A DNA stretch of 64,000 nt from Anaerolineae bacterium (GCA_018432315.1 JAHDLB010000003.1:116937-180936), one strand, 5' to 3'. Counted from the stretch's first letter, positions 8,974 through 17,821 are shown. The notes: generated by a model from the sequence alone, not told the origin. Made by a program: numbers and translations.

Positions 8974-10079
8974 TCAGGACGGCGAAGCAGGCGCTTGGTC
9001 CACCACCGGAAAACGTGATACAGCGCGTCGTACGTGCAGCGGCTCCCCCCAAACCGCACCGGGGCCAGGGGCGTGGACTGGGACAGGTCCCGGGCGACGA
9101 ACTGCTGAAGCTGGCCGATCATGCCGGCGCTGCTGGTGAAGACGTTCAACTCTTTTTGAGTCAAACCCTCTAACTCGATCATATTGAAAGAGCCGAAGGT
9201 TGCCCAACGGTCATCGACCATCAACAGCTTGGCGTGCGTCATGCCGCCGTTGCCCCGGAAGCCGTACAGCCCGATGTTCGGATGCGCCAGCCGGCGGCGC
9301 AGCTTGCGCGACCACAAGCGATAGGCCAGCTTGTTGCTCGCGTGCGGCAGGATGATCGTCACGCGGACGCCGCGCCGCGCCGCGGCCAGCAGCGCCGCCT
9401 CGATGCGGTCGCCCAACAGGTACGGCGATTCGACGACGATCGACTGCCCGGCGCGCGCGATCATCGCCAGCACCTCGTCGAAGATCGGGTAGCGTCCGGC
9501 GCACTGGTTGAGGATGAAATCCTCGCCGGGGCGCGGGGTGTCGAAGGGCGTGGTCGCGCCGCCCCACGTCGAGCAGAAATCTTCGGCCAGCGCGCCGACC
9601 AGCGGCCCCTCGACGCGCACCATGAAATCGTGCCACGCGAAGTTGTGCTCGGAGATGTTGATCCCGCCCACGAACGCGACGCGCTCGTCAAGGATCACCA
9701 TTTTCTTGTGGTTGCGATACGGCAGGTAGACGCCCAGCGGGCCGGGCGGCGCCGTCCGGCGGAGCGCCACGCCGCGCCGTTCCAGCGACTCGAACAGGGC
9801 GTGAGTCTGCGCGCGTTCCTGGCGCGCTTCGCCCAGGCGGTGGAGCAGGATCGGGTAGATGTCGCTGAGCACGACGTCGGTATAGCCATCGACCATCAGG
9901 CGCACGTCCGCGCCCTGGGCAGCGCGGGCGGCCAGGGAGTCCGAGAACGCTCGTCCCGCCGCGTCGCCCTCGTAGGTCATGAACTGGGCGTACAGGCTGC
10001 GCTGGCAGTGGGGCAGGTCCGCCGCCAGGGCGCGCAGGAACGCCTCGGCTCCGGCCAGTAGTTGGAAGCTATTCGTCAC
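8952..10079 (-). CDS. Phospholipase D / cardiolipin synthase-like protein
   Basis: A 375-residue protein with GTG start, five bases after GAGGAG. It has the two HxKxxxxD motifs of the PLD superfamily: HKKMVILD at residues 124-131 and HAKLLMVD at 282-289, each in its usual half of the bilobed enzyme, plus GGINIS and GSFNM after the motifs. Family members use a phosphohistidine intermediate to transfer phosphatidyl groups (cardiolipin synthase) or to hydrolyse phosphodiesters. There is no N-terminal membrane segment, so it resembles the ClsB/YbhO-type shorter enzymes rather than ClsA. Its 3' end overlaps the VTT membrane protein gene by 22 bp, which suggests a two-gene lipid-related unit. Confidence 0.87.
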   Translation of the reverse strand: MTNSFQLLAGAEAFLRALAADLPHCQRSLYAQFMTYEGDAAGRAFSDSLAARAAQGADVRLMVDGYTDVVLSDIYPILLHRLGEARQERAQTHALFESLERRGVALRRTAPPGPLGVYLPYRNHKKMVILDERVAFVGGINISEHNFAWHDFMVRVEGPLVGALAEDFCSTWGGATTPFDTPRPGEDFILNQCAGRYPIFDEVLAMIARAGQSIVVESPYLLGDRIEAALLAAARRGVRVTIILPHASNKLAYRLWSRKLRRRLAHPNIGLYGFRGNGGMTHAKLLMVDDRWATFGSFNMIELEGLTQKELNVFTSSAGMIGQLQQFVARDLSQSTPLAPVRFGGSRCTYDALYHVFRWWTKRLLRRPEWKVVYC

Positions 10080-10124
10080 ACGTGCTCCTCGCCAGGTGCG
10101 AGCCGCCCCACCCGCGGCGGCTCA

Positions 10125-10733
10125 TCAAGTCGAAACGTAGGGGTTGTCCGCTACCCACGCTACCCACCAGCGCCACGGCATCGAGCGCCAGGGCTCGAGC
10201 ACGCGGCTGCCCAGTCCCACGCGCGGCCCGCTGCGGACGCGCTCGTCCGGCACGCGAGCGGCCTCTTCCACCCACAGCCCGGCGGCGGCGGTCGTCATGT
10301 CGGCGCGGTTGTCGCGCTCGTCGACGGCCAGCGCCCGCGCCAGCCGGCCCGGCCCGCTCGTCCAGCGGCGCTGGGGCTGTCCCGCCCGGTTGGCCGCCAT
10401 GACCGGCAGGCCCTCACGCGGCTCGATCGCCCGGATCAGCACTGCCGCCGGGTGATCGACCGGCTCGCACACGATGTTCAGCAGCCAGTACATGCCGTAG
10501 ATCAGGTAGACGTAGGCATGGCCCGGCGCGTTCCACATGGGCAGGTTGCGCGCGGTGCGCTTCGCGTAGCCGTGCGAGGCGAGGTCGTGCGGCGTGGAAT
10601 ACGCCTCGATCTCGACGATGGTCCCGCTCAGCCGCGCGCCGTCGAGCTGGCGGACCAGGGTCGCGCCCAGCAGCGCCCGCGCCACCGCCGGGGCGTCCTG
10701 GGCGTAGAACTCGCGATCCAGGATCCGGCTCAT
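10125..10733 (-). CDS. mpg: DNA-3-methyladenine glycosylase (AAG/MPG family)
   Basis: A 202-residue protein, normal for bacterial members of the AAG family. These enzymes flip out and excise alkylated purines, hypoxanthine and related bases to begin base excision repair. Characteristic stretches are VEIEAY (about 40-45, containing the catalytic Glu), HGYAKRTARN, GHAYVYLIYGMYWLLNIV and LIRAIEP, followed by SGPGRLARAL. The ATG overlaps the purD stop as ATGA, so translation is probably coupled to purD. The PLD gene follows 45 bases downstream on the same strand. No SOS box is seen nearby; expression probably follows the purine/glycosyltransferase transcript. Confidence 0.92.
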   Translation of the reverse strand: MSRILDREFYAQDAPAVARALLGATLVRQLDGARLSGTIVEIEAYSTPHDLASHGYAKRTARNLPMWNAPGHAYVYLIYGMYWLLNIVCEPVDHPAAVLIRAIEPREGLPVMAANRAGQPQRRWTSGPGRLARALAVDERDNRADMTTAAAGLWVEEAARVPDERVRSGPRVGLGSRVLEPWRSMPWRWWVAWVADNPYVST

Positions 10734-12016
10734 CGCGCCACGTCCTCGCCGGCGCCGATGTCGGTCCGGTAGTGTTTGCCCTCGAAGTTGAAGCAGCGCG
10801 CCGCCGCGTATGCCTGGTCGCGCGCGGCGGCGAGGTCCGGCCCGGTGCCCGTCACGCCGACCACGCGCCCGCCGGTCGTGATCAGCGCGCCGTCCCTGGC
10901 GATGCGCGTCCCGGCGTGAAAGACCAGCGCGCCGTCCGGCAGCGGGGCGGCCTGTTCGACCGGCAGGCCCGGATCGCTGTGATCCGGGTAGCCCGCCGTG
11001 GCGAGGACCACCGTCACCGCGGCCCCGTCGCGCCAGCGCAGCGCCACCCGGTCGAGCGTGCCGTCCACGCACGCGTTGAGCACGTCCAGCAGGTCGGTAT
11101 CGAGCAGGGGCAGCACCGTCTGCGCGGCGGGATCGCCGAAACGGGCGTTGAGATCCAGCGCCAGCGGCCCCTCGCCGGTCAGCGCCACGCCCACCGACAG
11201 CACGCCCCGAAAGCAGCAGCCCGCCTCTTGAAGCCCGGCCAGCGACGGCTCGATGATCTCCGCCCGGATGCGCGCCAGCGTGGCGCCGTCCACGAGGGGA
11301 GCCGGGGCAGCCGAGCCCATGCCGCCGGTGTTCGGCCCTTCGTCCCGGTTGTGGAGCCGCTTGTGGTCGCGCACGGGGGGCATCACCGCGATGCTGTTCC
11401 CGTCGGTGAAGGCCATCACCGAGACCTCTTCCCCGGCGACGCGGTGCTCGATGATCACCTGGCGCCCGGCGGCGCCCAGCGCGTCGCGTTCGAGCAGCGA
11501 TCGCAGGATGCCTTCCGCGTCGGACTGGCCCAGCGGCAGAAAGACGCCCTTGCCGCGCGCCAGCCCGTCCGCCTTGATCACGAGCTGGTCGGCGGGCTGG
11601 GTGGTCACGTAATCCATCGCGTCGTCGAGCGAGTGAAAGCGCTGGTGGGGCGCGGTCGGCACGCCGTGCGCGTTCATCACCTGCTTGGCGTAAATCTTGG
11701 ACGTCTCGATCAGGGCGGCCTGGCGGTGCGGGCCGAAAATGCGCAGCCCGGCAGCGGCGAACTGGTCCACCAGCCCCCCGGCCAGCGGTTCCTCCGGGCC
11801 GACGACCGTCAGGTCGATCGCCTCGCTCTCGGCGAAGTCGAGCAGGCTGACGACGTCCGTCGCGTCGATGGGCACGTTCTGGACGTGGGGCGCGAGCGTG
11901 GCCGTCCCGGCGTTGCCGGGCGCGACGGTGATCCGGTTGACGCGCGGCGACCGGGCCAGCTTCCAGGCGATGGCGTGCTCGCGGCCTCCGCCGCCCACTA
12001 CCAGCACGTGTGTCAT
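10730..12016 (-). CDS. purD: Phosphoribosylamine-glycine ligase
   Basis: A 428-residue protein, the usual length. It makes glycinamide ribonucleotide from phosphoribosylamine, glycine and ATP, the second step of purine synthesis. The N-terminus MTHVLVVGGGGREHAIAWKL is diagnostic for PurD; VVGPEEPL and the ATP-grasp signatures VIKADGLARGKGV, DHKRLHNRDEGPNTGGMG and ARFGDPAAQ are all present. The start at 12016 is supported by family alignment; AGGGAG lies ten bases before it. It is downstream of the glycosyltransferase and purC on the same strand, separated by 65 bp, and overlaps mpg by four bases. The separation of purC and purD by a glycosyltransferase gene is unusual. Confidence 0.96.
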   Translation of the reverse strand: MTHVLVVGGGGREHAIAWKLARSPRVNRITVAPGNAGTATLAPHVQNVPIDATDVVSLLDFAESEAIDLTVVGPEEPLAGGLVDQFAAAGLRIFGPHRQAALIETSKIYAKQVMNAHGVPTAPHQRFHSLDDAMDYVTTQPADQLVIKADGLARGKGVFLPLGQSDAEGILRSLLERDALGAAGRQVIIEHRVAGEEVSVMAFTDGNSIAVMPPVRDHKRLHNRDEGPNTGGMGSAAPAPLVDGATLARIRAEIIEPSLAGLQEAGCCFRGVLSVGVALTGEGPLALDLNARFGDPAAQTVLPLLDTDLLDVLNACVDGTLDRVALRWRDGAAVTVVLATAGYPDHSDPGLPVEQAAPLPDGALVFHAGTRIARDGALITTGGRVVGVTGTGPDLAAARDQAYAAARCFNFEGKHYRTDIGAGEDVAR

Positions 12017-12081
12017 GTGTCGCGGGCTCCCTGTCTGGCTCGGATGGTGCCTAGAGTGTATCAAAATGCGGGCCGGGCTGC

Positions 12082-14151
12082 TCAGTCCTGCCAGCCGTAC
12101 AGGATATACTGGACCTCGCCGTCCGCGTTGCCGCCGCGCCACACCTCGCGCAGGTGATCGCGGGCGAAGGCGTCCCACGCGTCCCAGTCGGCGCGATCGT
12201 ACAGGCGCTGGTTCTCCAGCTCGAACTGCCGCCCGAACTCGTAGACGAGCAGCATCTCCGCCCCGGCCCCGCGCCAGCGTTCGGCGATGGCATCCGGGCT
12301 GCCGCCGGGAACGGTCCGGCGGGCGTGGTACCACGCGTCCATCAGCGAGTCGGGCCGGCAGCGCACCCGCTCGCCGTCGCAGTAGAGCGTGCGCGGCTCC
12401 CACAGGAACCAGACGCGCGTCCCGGCGGGCAGGCGGTTGACCTGGCGCATCGCTTCGTAGTGCCAGCCGAGCGCGCCCTCCAGGTACTGCTCGCGGTGAT
12501 CGTCGCCGCCGGAATAATAGGCGTGGATTCCGCTGGTGATCAGGACGCGCGCCCCGTCGATCAGCGTAAAGACGACGACCAGCCCCACCATCGCGCGCAC
12601 CACGAATCCCAGGTTCAGCGGGCGCGGGGGCAGGTCGCGCAGCGCCTCCAGGCCCAGCCCGGCAGCGACCGCCAGCGGCGGCAGGGCATAGAGCACCAGC
12701 CGCGTCTGGACGTTGATGTACGATCCGAACGCGCCCAGCGCCATCCAGCCGAGCGTGACCACCGCCGCCGCGCCCAGCATCCGGCCCGCCGCGGCCCGCG
12801 CGCCGGGTTTCAGGCTCGCCCAGCCCAGCGGCACCAGCGGGATCAGCAGCGCGAACAGCGGCCCGACGTCCGACGCATACGTGCCCGCGTTCTCCACGCC
12901 GAAGATCGTCGCCAGCAGCGGCATCAGCGGGACCTGCCACGCGTCCGCGCCATAGATCAGCCCGGAGCGCGGCTGGCTGTACCAGTCCTGCCGGATGGAA
13001 TCCATGCCGCCGCCCTCGAAGGCGAACGGGTAAAGCGGGTTGTCGTACCACAGCCCGTTGCGGACCAGCCACGGCAGGAACACCAGCGCCGCCACGCCGC
13101 CCGCGACCATCCCCCGGCGCAGCAGGGCGCGGAGGCCGGGGCGACGGCCCAGCCACGCGATCAGCAGCCCCAGCGCGAGGGGGATCCACAGCGCGGTATA
13201 TTTGACGCCCAGCGCCAGCCCGGCGGCAGCGCCGGTCAACGCCAGCCAGCCCGCTTCCGCCTGCCCGGCGGCCCGCGCCGCGTGCCAGCGCTCGACGGCC
13301 AGCAGCCCGGCCATCATCAGGCCGAGCAGCATCAGGTCCACGTAGGCGAAGGTCATCTCCAGCCAGATCGTGCGCGAGGCCAGCACGGCGATCACCGCCG
13401 CCCAGCCCGCCGCCGCGCCGCCATAGCGGGCCGCGCAGCCGCCCGTCGCCAGCAGCGCCAGCCCGCCGATGGCCCAGTGCAGCGGCCCCGCCGCCGTCAG
13501 CCGCCCGGTGAGCGCCAGCAGCGCCGCGTAGAGCGTATCCACCAGTTGGGGGAAGCCGAGAAAATGGTTGTCCAGCACGGCGTAGAAGCGGCCTTCGCGG
13601 ACGTACGCCTGCGGCCCGGCCAGGTGATAGGTCAGCACGTCCCACTTGGTCGGGGGCAGCGTCGCCATGATCAGCGCCATGAGCAGCAGCGCCGCCGACG
13701 CCCACGCCAGGAAGCCCGGCCAGCCGCCGCCGGGCCGCGCCTCCCGCGCCCAGGCGATCAGCCCGCGCACCCAGGCGACCGCCTCGCGCCCGGCGACCGC
13801 CGCCAGGACCAGCACGAGGATCGCCATGCTCCACGGGCGGAGCGCCACCACGCCCACCGCCAGGACGGCCAGCGACAGCGCCCCCAGCCCGGCCAGCGCC
13901 TCGACCGCGCGCCGTTCCGGGACGCTCCACGGCGCCAGGTCCAGCGGGCGCAGCAGCCGCCGCCCGGTGCCGCCCGCCAGCGCGACCGTCGCCCCGGCCA
14001 GCGCCACGTCGAGCGCGGCGCCCCCGGCGGCACGGGCCAACGCCGGGGTGAGCGGCTTGTGCACCCAGTAATACAGGCCGAGCAGGACGGCCATCCACAG
14101 CACGGCAGCGGTCACGCCGAGGGCATAGCGTGCGTTCGGGCGAGCTGTCAC
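12082..14151 (-). CDS. Multi-spanning glycosyltransferase (ArnT/PMT-like, GT-C fold)
   Basis: About 689 residues. I take the GTG at 14151, eleven bases after the purC stop; a CTG/ATG choice nearby would alter the N-terminus by a few residues. At least ten hydrophobic segments occur between residues 10 and 540. The first large loop has PTKWDVLTYHLAGPQAYVRE, a pattern like the catalytic Asp loop of GT-C lipid-linked sugar transferases, and YTALWIPLALG and FLPWLVRNGLWYDNPLYPF are typical of the GT39/ArnT/DUF2723 group. The last 140 residues are soluble. Such enzymes transfer a sugar from a polyprenyl-phosphate donor to protein, lipid or glycan outside the membrane. The acceptor cannot be read. 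It lies within the purC-purD run and is probably cotranscribed. Confidence 0.8.
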   Translation of the reverse strand: MTARPNARYALGVTAAVLWMAVLLGLYYWVHKPLTPALARAAGGAALDVALAGATVALAGGTGRRLLRPLDLAPWSVPERRAVEALAGLGALSLAVLAVGVVALRPWSMAILVLVLAAVAGREAVAWVRGLIAWAREARPGGGWPGFLAWASAALLLMALIMATLPPTKWDVLTYHLAGPQAYVREGRFYAVLDNHFLGFPQLVDTLYAALLALTGRLTAAGPLHWAIGGLALLATGGCAARYGGAAAGWAAVIAVLASRTIWLEMTFAYVDLMLLGLMMAGLLAVERWHAARAAGQAEAGWLALTGAAAGLALGVKYTALWIPLALGLLIAWLGRRPGLRALLRRGMVAGGVAALVFLPWLVRNGLWYDNPLYPFAFEGGGMDSIRQDWYSQPRSGLIYGADAWQVPLMPLLATIFGVENAGTYASDVGPLFALLIPLVPLGWASLKPGARAAAGRMLGAAAVVTLGWMALGAFGSYINVQTRLVLYALPPLAVAAGLGLEALRDLPPRPLNLGFVVRAMVGLVVVFTLIDGARVLITSGIHAYYSGGDDHREQYLEGALGWHYEAMRQVNRLPAGTRVWFLWEPRTLYCDGERVRCRPDSLMDAWYHARRTVPGGSPDAIAERWRGAGAEMLLVYEFGRQFELENQRLYDRADWDAWDAFARDHLREVWRGGNADGEVQYILYGWQD

Positions 14152-14162
14152 CGGGCGCGGCC

Positions 14163-15140
14163 TCAGTTGAGAATGCCGGCGTAGGACAGCGCAACCATGA
14201 TCCGTTTTTGGGCCGGGTAGCTGGCGGGCTGGAAGGTCGTGCCGGTCAGCATTTCGTAGACGCGCTGGTACCGCTGGGTGATGGTGATCGCCATCTCGTT
14301 GGTGATCGGCGGGAGTGTCTCGTGTTCGTCGAAGCCCTGGGCCTGGTACCACAGCCGGATGAATTCCTTGTCGAAGTTTTCCGGCTCCTGGCCCACCTCG
14401 AACAGCTCGTCGTAGGAATCGGCGCGCCACAGGCGGCTGCTGTCGGGTGTGTGCAGCTCGTCGATCAGGACCAGGTCGCCGTTCAGGTCCAGCCCAAACT
14501 CGTATTTGCTGTCCACCAGGATCAGGTCGGCCAGGATGCTGAGCTGGCGCCCGCGCAAGAACAGCTTGAGCGCGATCTCCTGGATGCGCTCCCACAGGGC
14601 GGGCGCGATGCCGAGCGCGATCACTTCCTCGTCATTGAGCGGGTGATCGTGCGCGCGGCCAAATTCCTTGGCGGTGGCGGTGACGATCGGCGTGTCGAGT
14701 TCCTGGTTTTTGTGCAGGCCATCGGGGAAGGTGACGCCGTAGATGGTGCGCGCGCCCTGCTCGTACTGCTTCCACAGGCTGGCCGGGGTGATCCCGCTGA
14801 TGAAGCCGCGCACCACCACCGCGACGGGCAGCGGGTTGGCGGTGAGCGCGATCGTCACATTCGGGTCGGGCACGTCGATCACGTGGTTGGGCACGATGTC
14901 GGCGGTGTGCTCGAACCACCAGTTGGTCAGTTGGTTGAGGATCTGCCCCTTGTACGGCACCTGCCCGACGTGCTGGTTGAACACGTTCACGCGGTCGGTC
15001 GAGATCAGCACGCGCCGGCCATCGGACAGCGCGTAATTGTCGCGCACCTGGCCGCGCTCGGCGGTCAGGCCGGGCAGGTCCATCGACTCGAGCGCCAGGG
15101 GAATCATGGGTTCAATCTGTCCAGGCGTTAACATGCTCAT
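14163..15140 (-). CDS. purC: Phosphoribosylaminoimidazole-succinocarboxamide synthase
   Basis: About 325 residues. It joins CAIR and aspartate with ATP to give SAICAR in purine synthesis. Recognised by RGQVRDNYALSDGRRVLISTD near the N-terminus, VRGFISGITPASLWKQY, and LADLILVDSKYEFGLD followed by LIDELHTPDSSRLW, all standard SAICAR synthetase signatures; the length is that of the long form found in many bacteria. Two ATGs compete: 15140 overlaps the upstream stop as ATGA, while 15134 lies at better distance (eight bases) from GGAG. I list the first. It follows the MazG-like gene with overlapping stop and start, so the two are coupled. Confidence 0.95.
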   Translation of the reverse strand: MSMLTPGQIEPMIPLALESMDLPGLTAERGQVRDNYALSDGRRVLISTDRVNVFNQHVGQVPYKGQILNQLTNWWFEHTADIVPNHVIDVPDPNVTIALTANPLPVAVVVRGFISGITPASLWKQYEQGARTIYGVTFPDGLHKNQELDTPIVTATAKEFGRAHDHPLNDEEVIALGIAPALWERIQEIALKLFLRGRQLSILADLILVDSKYEFGLDLNGDLVLIDELHTPDSSRLWRADSYDELFEVGQEPENFDKEFIRLWYQAQGFDEHETLPPITNEMAITITQRYQRVYEMLTGTTFQPASYPAQKRIMVALSYAGILN

Positions 15141-15490
15141 TGCTCCGTCATTGGTGAGGGCGGTTCGACCGGGTATTTGCGCCCGTTGGCTTCCATTTTG
15201 CGCGCGATGCTCGTGCTCACGTCCAGGTCCAGCGCGTTCGCCAGCGTCAGGCAGTAGATCATCACGTCGGCCAGCTCGTCGGCCATCCGGTCGCGGTGCG
15301 GATTGGCACCGGCGAGCGTGCGGGCCTCGGCGTTGTCCACCCACTGGAAGACCTCCATCAGCTCGGCGGCCTCGATGGCGATCGACATCGCCAGGTTCTT
15401 GGGCGAGAAGAACGGCTCCCAGCCGCGCGCGCGCGTGAACGCGGCGATGGCGGCCTTCAGGTCGGCGACTCGGGTTTGCTGGTCGTTCAT
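15137..15490 (-). CDS. MazG-like nucleotide pyrophosphohydrolase
   Basis: A 117-residue protein with start at MNDQQTRVADL, preceded by AGGA; an in-frame extension upstream lacks support. All-alpha NTP pyrophosphatase of the MazG/iMazG or RS21-C6 type: the metal-binding helices are visible as AIEAAELMEVFQW and DELADVMIYCLTLANAL, the Exx(E) ... ExxD pattern of the superfamily, followed by RKMEANGRKYP, a strongly conserved tail. Relatives hydrolyse dCTP or other non-canonical NTPs to the monophosphate and keep the nucleotide pool clean. It is translationally coupled to purC, which fits a nucleotide-metabolism role. Confidence 0.88.
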   Translation of the reverse strand: MNDQQTRVADLKAAIAAFTRARGWEPFFSPKNLAMSIAIEAAELMEVFQWVDNAEARTLAGANPHRDRMADELADVMIYCLTLANALDLDVSTSIARKMEANGRKYPVEPPSPMTEQ

Positions 15491-15600
15491 CGGGTGGTTC
15501 CTGTCGGCTGGCTCTGGACCTGTGTACGTCCCAATGATAATGCCGAACCGCAATTGGGGAAAATGGGGTGAGGCGCGGAGACGGCGCGGGGAGGAAAGCT

Positions 15601-15636
15601 CCCCAGGACGCCCGGAGGGTGGGGGGCGTCCCGGGG
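15601..15636 (-). terminator. Strong hairpin downstream of the four-SH3 gene
   Basis: Thirteen-base arms (15601-15613, 15624-15636) with one mismatch lie just after the stop of the minus-strand gene at 15654. The T-tract is poor, so it may act as a weak terminator or 3' stabiliser. Confidence 0.5.
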
Positions 15637-15653
15637 AAGCTCGCCGGGAGAAC

Positions 15654-16706
15654 TCAGTCGAAGCTCAGCCGCTCGCGCCACACCCAGCCGGTGATGCCCG
15701 TCGCGTCCTGCGCGATCAGGTACCAGTTGCCGGTGTCGTCCGTGTCGAACCGGATCGGCCCGACCACCGGCCCGCCGATCACCCGCACCGCCGAGCCTTC
15801 GACCAGGCTGGCGATCCACGCGCCGGTGTGCACGTCCGGCAGCGACCAGGCGCGCGCGTTGGCACGCGCCACGGCGGTGGGCCCCTGTGGCCCCGGTGGC
15901 GGCGAGAAGCGCAGCCGGTTCTCCCACACCCAGCCGGTCGCGCCGCCCGCCACGTTGATCGCGCGGGCCTGGAACCAGTTGCCGGTATCGTCCGTGTCGA
16001 GCCGGATCGGCCCGGTCACCGGCCCGGCGATCACGGCGAGCTGCGTGCCGGGCGCAAACGTGGTCACCACCTCGCCGCCGCGCACGTCCGGGATGGACCA
16101 GGCGCGCGCGTTGTCCAGCGCGGTAGCGATCTGCGCCGGGTACTCGGTGGGCACCGCCGCGCAGTTGCCGGACGTCTGCCCGTCAGCCGCGGCGACCCAG
16201 CCGCCAAACGCGTGATCGAGCTGCAGGTGGTAGGCGTCGTAAGTTTGCAGGGTGACGGCGTATGGCTGGCCCGGCTGAATGGTGCCCTGCGGGTTGGCGC
16301 GCCGCGATTCGTGGTAAAGCTGCGCGGCCCGCGGGCTGGTGAAGAAACACAGCGTCTCGAAATCGGTGAGGGGCGTCGTATCGACCGGCACGCTCGCGCA
16401 GTCGCCGCTGACGCCGCCACTGCGCCGGTCCACCCAGCCGCCGTAGGCATCATCGACGGCGACGTAATAATGCTCTGCGCGCTGCATGGTCACGCGGTAC
16501 GGCACGCCGCCGGGCAGCGTGTCCTTTTGCTGGCTGGGGGTGGTCAGCGGCGCGTGGTAGAGGATGAGCGATTCCAGCGCCCCGGTGAAGGCGCAGTCGC
16601 TCTGTGCCTGGGCGGGGGCGGCGCCGCCCGGCAGCGCGCCGGGGGCGAGTATCAGGCTGGCGAGCAGCATGGCGACTGCCGCAGTCGTTCGCGTCGTCAG
16701 ATGCAT
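15654..16706 (-). CDS. Secreted protein with four SH3-like repeats
   Basis: A 350-residue exported protein; AAGGAG lies six or seven bases before the ATG. Signal peptide 1-35 ends APAQAQ. Four SH3-like repeats follow as two related pairs. Repeats at about 38-103 and 117-182 share LYH, an AYGGWV/AFGGWV strand and a GxxSGDC/TSGNC ending. Repeats at about 199-266 and 283-349 share NARAW, IPDV/LPDV, GPIR, DTDDTGNW and TGWVW. The second pair is so similar that recent internal duplication is likely. SH3b repeats commonly bind cell-wall peptides or glycans. No catalytic domain is present, so this is probably a wall-binding or adhesion protein; the ligand is unknown. Confidence 0.78.
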   Translation of the reverse strand: MHLTTRTTAAVAMLLASLILAPGALPGGAAPAQAQSDCAFTGALESLILYHAPLTTPSQQKDTLPGGVPYRVTMQRAEHYYVAVDDAYGGWVDRRSGGVSGDCASVPVDTTPLTDFETLCFFTSPRAAQLYHESRRANPQGTIQPGQPYAVTLQTYDAYHLQLDHAFGGWVAAADGQTSGNCAAVPTEYPAQIATALDNARAWSIPDVRGGEVVTTFAPGTQLAVIAGPVTGPIRLDTDDTGNWFQARAINVAGGATGWVWENRLRFSPPPGPQGPTAVARANARAWSLPDVHTGAWIASLVEGSAVRVIGGPVVGPIRFDTDDTGNWYLIAQDATGITGWVWRERLSFD

Positions 16707-16796
16707 GATGGGCTCCTTATGCTCGGTGATCACCCTCATTATAGGGGCGTTCCGCTCAGCACAGCCGGAGCGCAGGCCAGCCGCCAGAAATGCATA

Positions 16797-16826
16797 GGGC
16801 GCCCGTCGATCAGGTCGCGGGCGCCC
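16797..16826 (-). terminator. Hairpin downstream of the SDR gene
   Basis: A perfect 9-bp inverted repeat (16797-16805 with 16818-16826) lies downstream of the minus-strand SDR stop. There is only a weak T-rich stretch after it. Confidence 0.5.
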
Positions 16827-16852
16827 CAGAGATTCCGAACTCAGCGCGCGGC

Positions 16853-17605
16853 TTACTGGGCCACGTAGCCGCCATCCACCAGGAACGGCGCCCCGGTGAT
16901 GAACGACGCGCCATCCGAGCACAGGAAGATGACCAGCTCGGCCACTTCTTCCGGCGTGCCCAGCCGCCCGACCGGGTGCGCGCTGGCGAGCTGTTCGAGC
17001 ACGTCCGACGGCAGCCCCTCGTCGACCATGGGCGTGTGGATGAACGCCGGGCAGACGGTCACGGCGCGGATGCCCTGTTTGGCGTACTCCATGGCGGCGG
17101 TCTTGGTCAGGCCGATTACGCCATGCTTGGCGGCGACGTAGGCCGGCGCAGTGGCAAAGCCCACGTGGCCCAGGATCGAGGCCATGTTGACGATCACGCC
17201 GCCGCCCTGCTTCGCCATCTCGGGGATCTGGTACTTCATGCCGTAGAACACGCCGGACAGGTTGACCCCGATCACCTTGTTCCAGCCATCGACCGAATAA
17301 TCGGCGGTGTGAGCGGCCTCGCCGCCGATGCCCGCGTTGTTGCACGCGAAGTCCAGGCGGCCATAGGTCTCGACTGTCTTGTTGACCAGGGCCTCGACGT
17401 CGCTGCTCTGCGACACGTCGCACGGGACGAAGATCGCTTCGCCGCCCTGTTCCTTGATCAGCCGGACGGTTTCCTCGCCGCCGTCCCTGGCGACGTCACT
17501 CACAACCACTTTCACGCCTTCGCGGGCGAAAGCCAGCGCGGTCGCGCGGCCAATGCCCGAGCTTCCACCGGTGACGATAGCGACTTTGTTTTGTAGACCG
17601 TTCAT
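16853..17605 (-). CDS. Short-chain dehydrogenase/reductase
   Basis: A 250-residue classical SDR. The Rossmann glycine motif TGGSSGIG lies at about 12-19, NNAG at 89-92, catalytic Ser143 in NMASILG, and Tyr156/Lys160 in YVAAK. Asp in VVVSDVAR at the end of the second strand suggests preference for NAD(H) over NADP(H). The C-terminus FLVDGGYVAQ is typical of the FabG/glucose-1-dehydrogenase-like subgroup. Substrate is not predictable. An AAGGAG site lies about eleven bases before the ATG, and a promoter-like pair with a flanking inverted repeat sits about 70 bp upstream. It stands alone, with hairpins on either side. Confidence 0.93.
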   Translation of the reverse strand: MNGLQNKVAIVTGGSSGIGRATALAFAREGVKVVVSDVARDGGEETVRLIKEQGGEAIFVPCDVSQSSDVEALVNKTVETYGRLDFACNNAGIGGEAAHTADYSVDGWNKVIGVNLSGVFYGMKYQIPEMAKQGGGVIVNMASILGHVGFATAPAYVAAKHGVIGLTKTAAMEYAKQGIRAVTVCPAFIHTPMVDEGLPSDVLEQLASAHPVGRLGTPEEVAELVIFLCSDGASFITGAPFLVDGGYVAQ

Positions 17606-17669
17606 GCGTGTTAGTCTCCTTAGAATGCAATGCTGTGATGGAAGGGTCGTTAGTACCCAACTCCTCTGA

Positions 17670-17700
17670 GATTGTACAAAATTTCACAATCTATGCCCAA
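17670..17700 (-). promoter_or_regulatory. Promoter and possible operator of the SDR gene
   Basis: On the minus strand, TTGGGC (17700-17695) and TACAAT (17676-17671) are separated by 18 bp. A perfect inverted repeat GATTGT / ACAATC (17670-17675, 17686-17691) overlaps the -10 and could bind a dimeric regulator. The -35 match is weak. Confidence 0.4.
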
Positions 17701-17778
17701 CGTTTTGGGAAACCTGTAAGGAGTGATTAGGATGGGTGTTACACAACGGGCGGCTTTTCGCCGGGAATGCGGGGCGAG

Positions 17779-17806
17779 CCGCCCTCGCAGCAGCGCGCGA
17801 GGGCGG
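17779..17806 (-). terminator. Hairpin downstream of the L,D-transpeptidase gene
   Basis: A perfect 10-bp inverted repeat CCGCCCTCGC / GCGAGGGCGG lies 16 bases after the stop. No U-tract follows it. Confidence 0.5.
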
Positions 17807-17821
17807 GCGGTTCGAGCTTGC

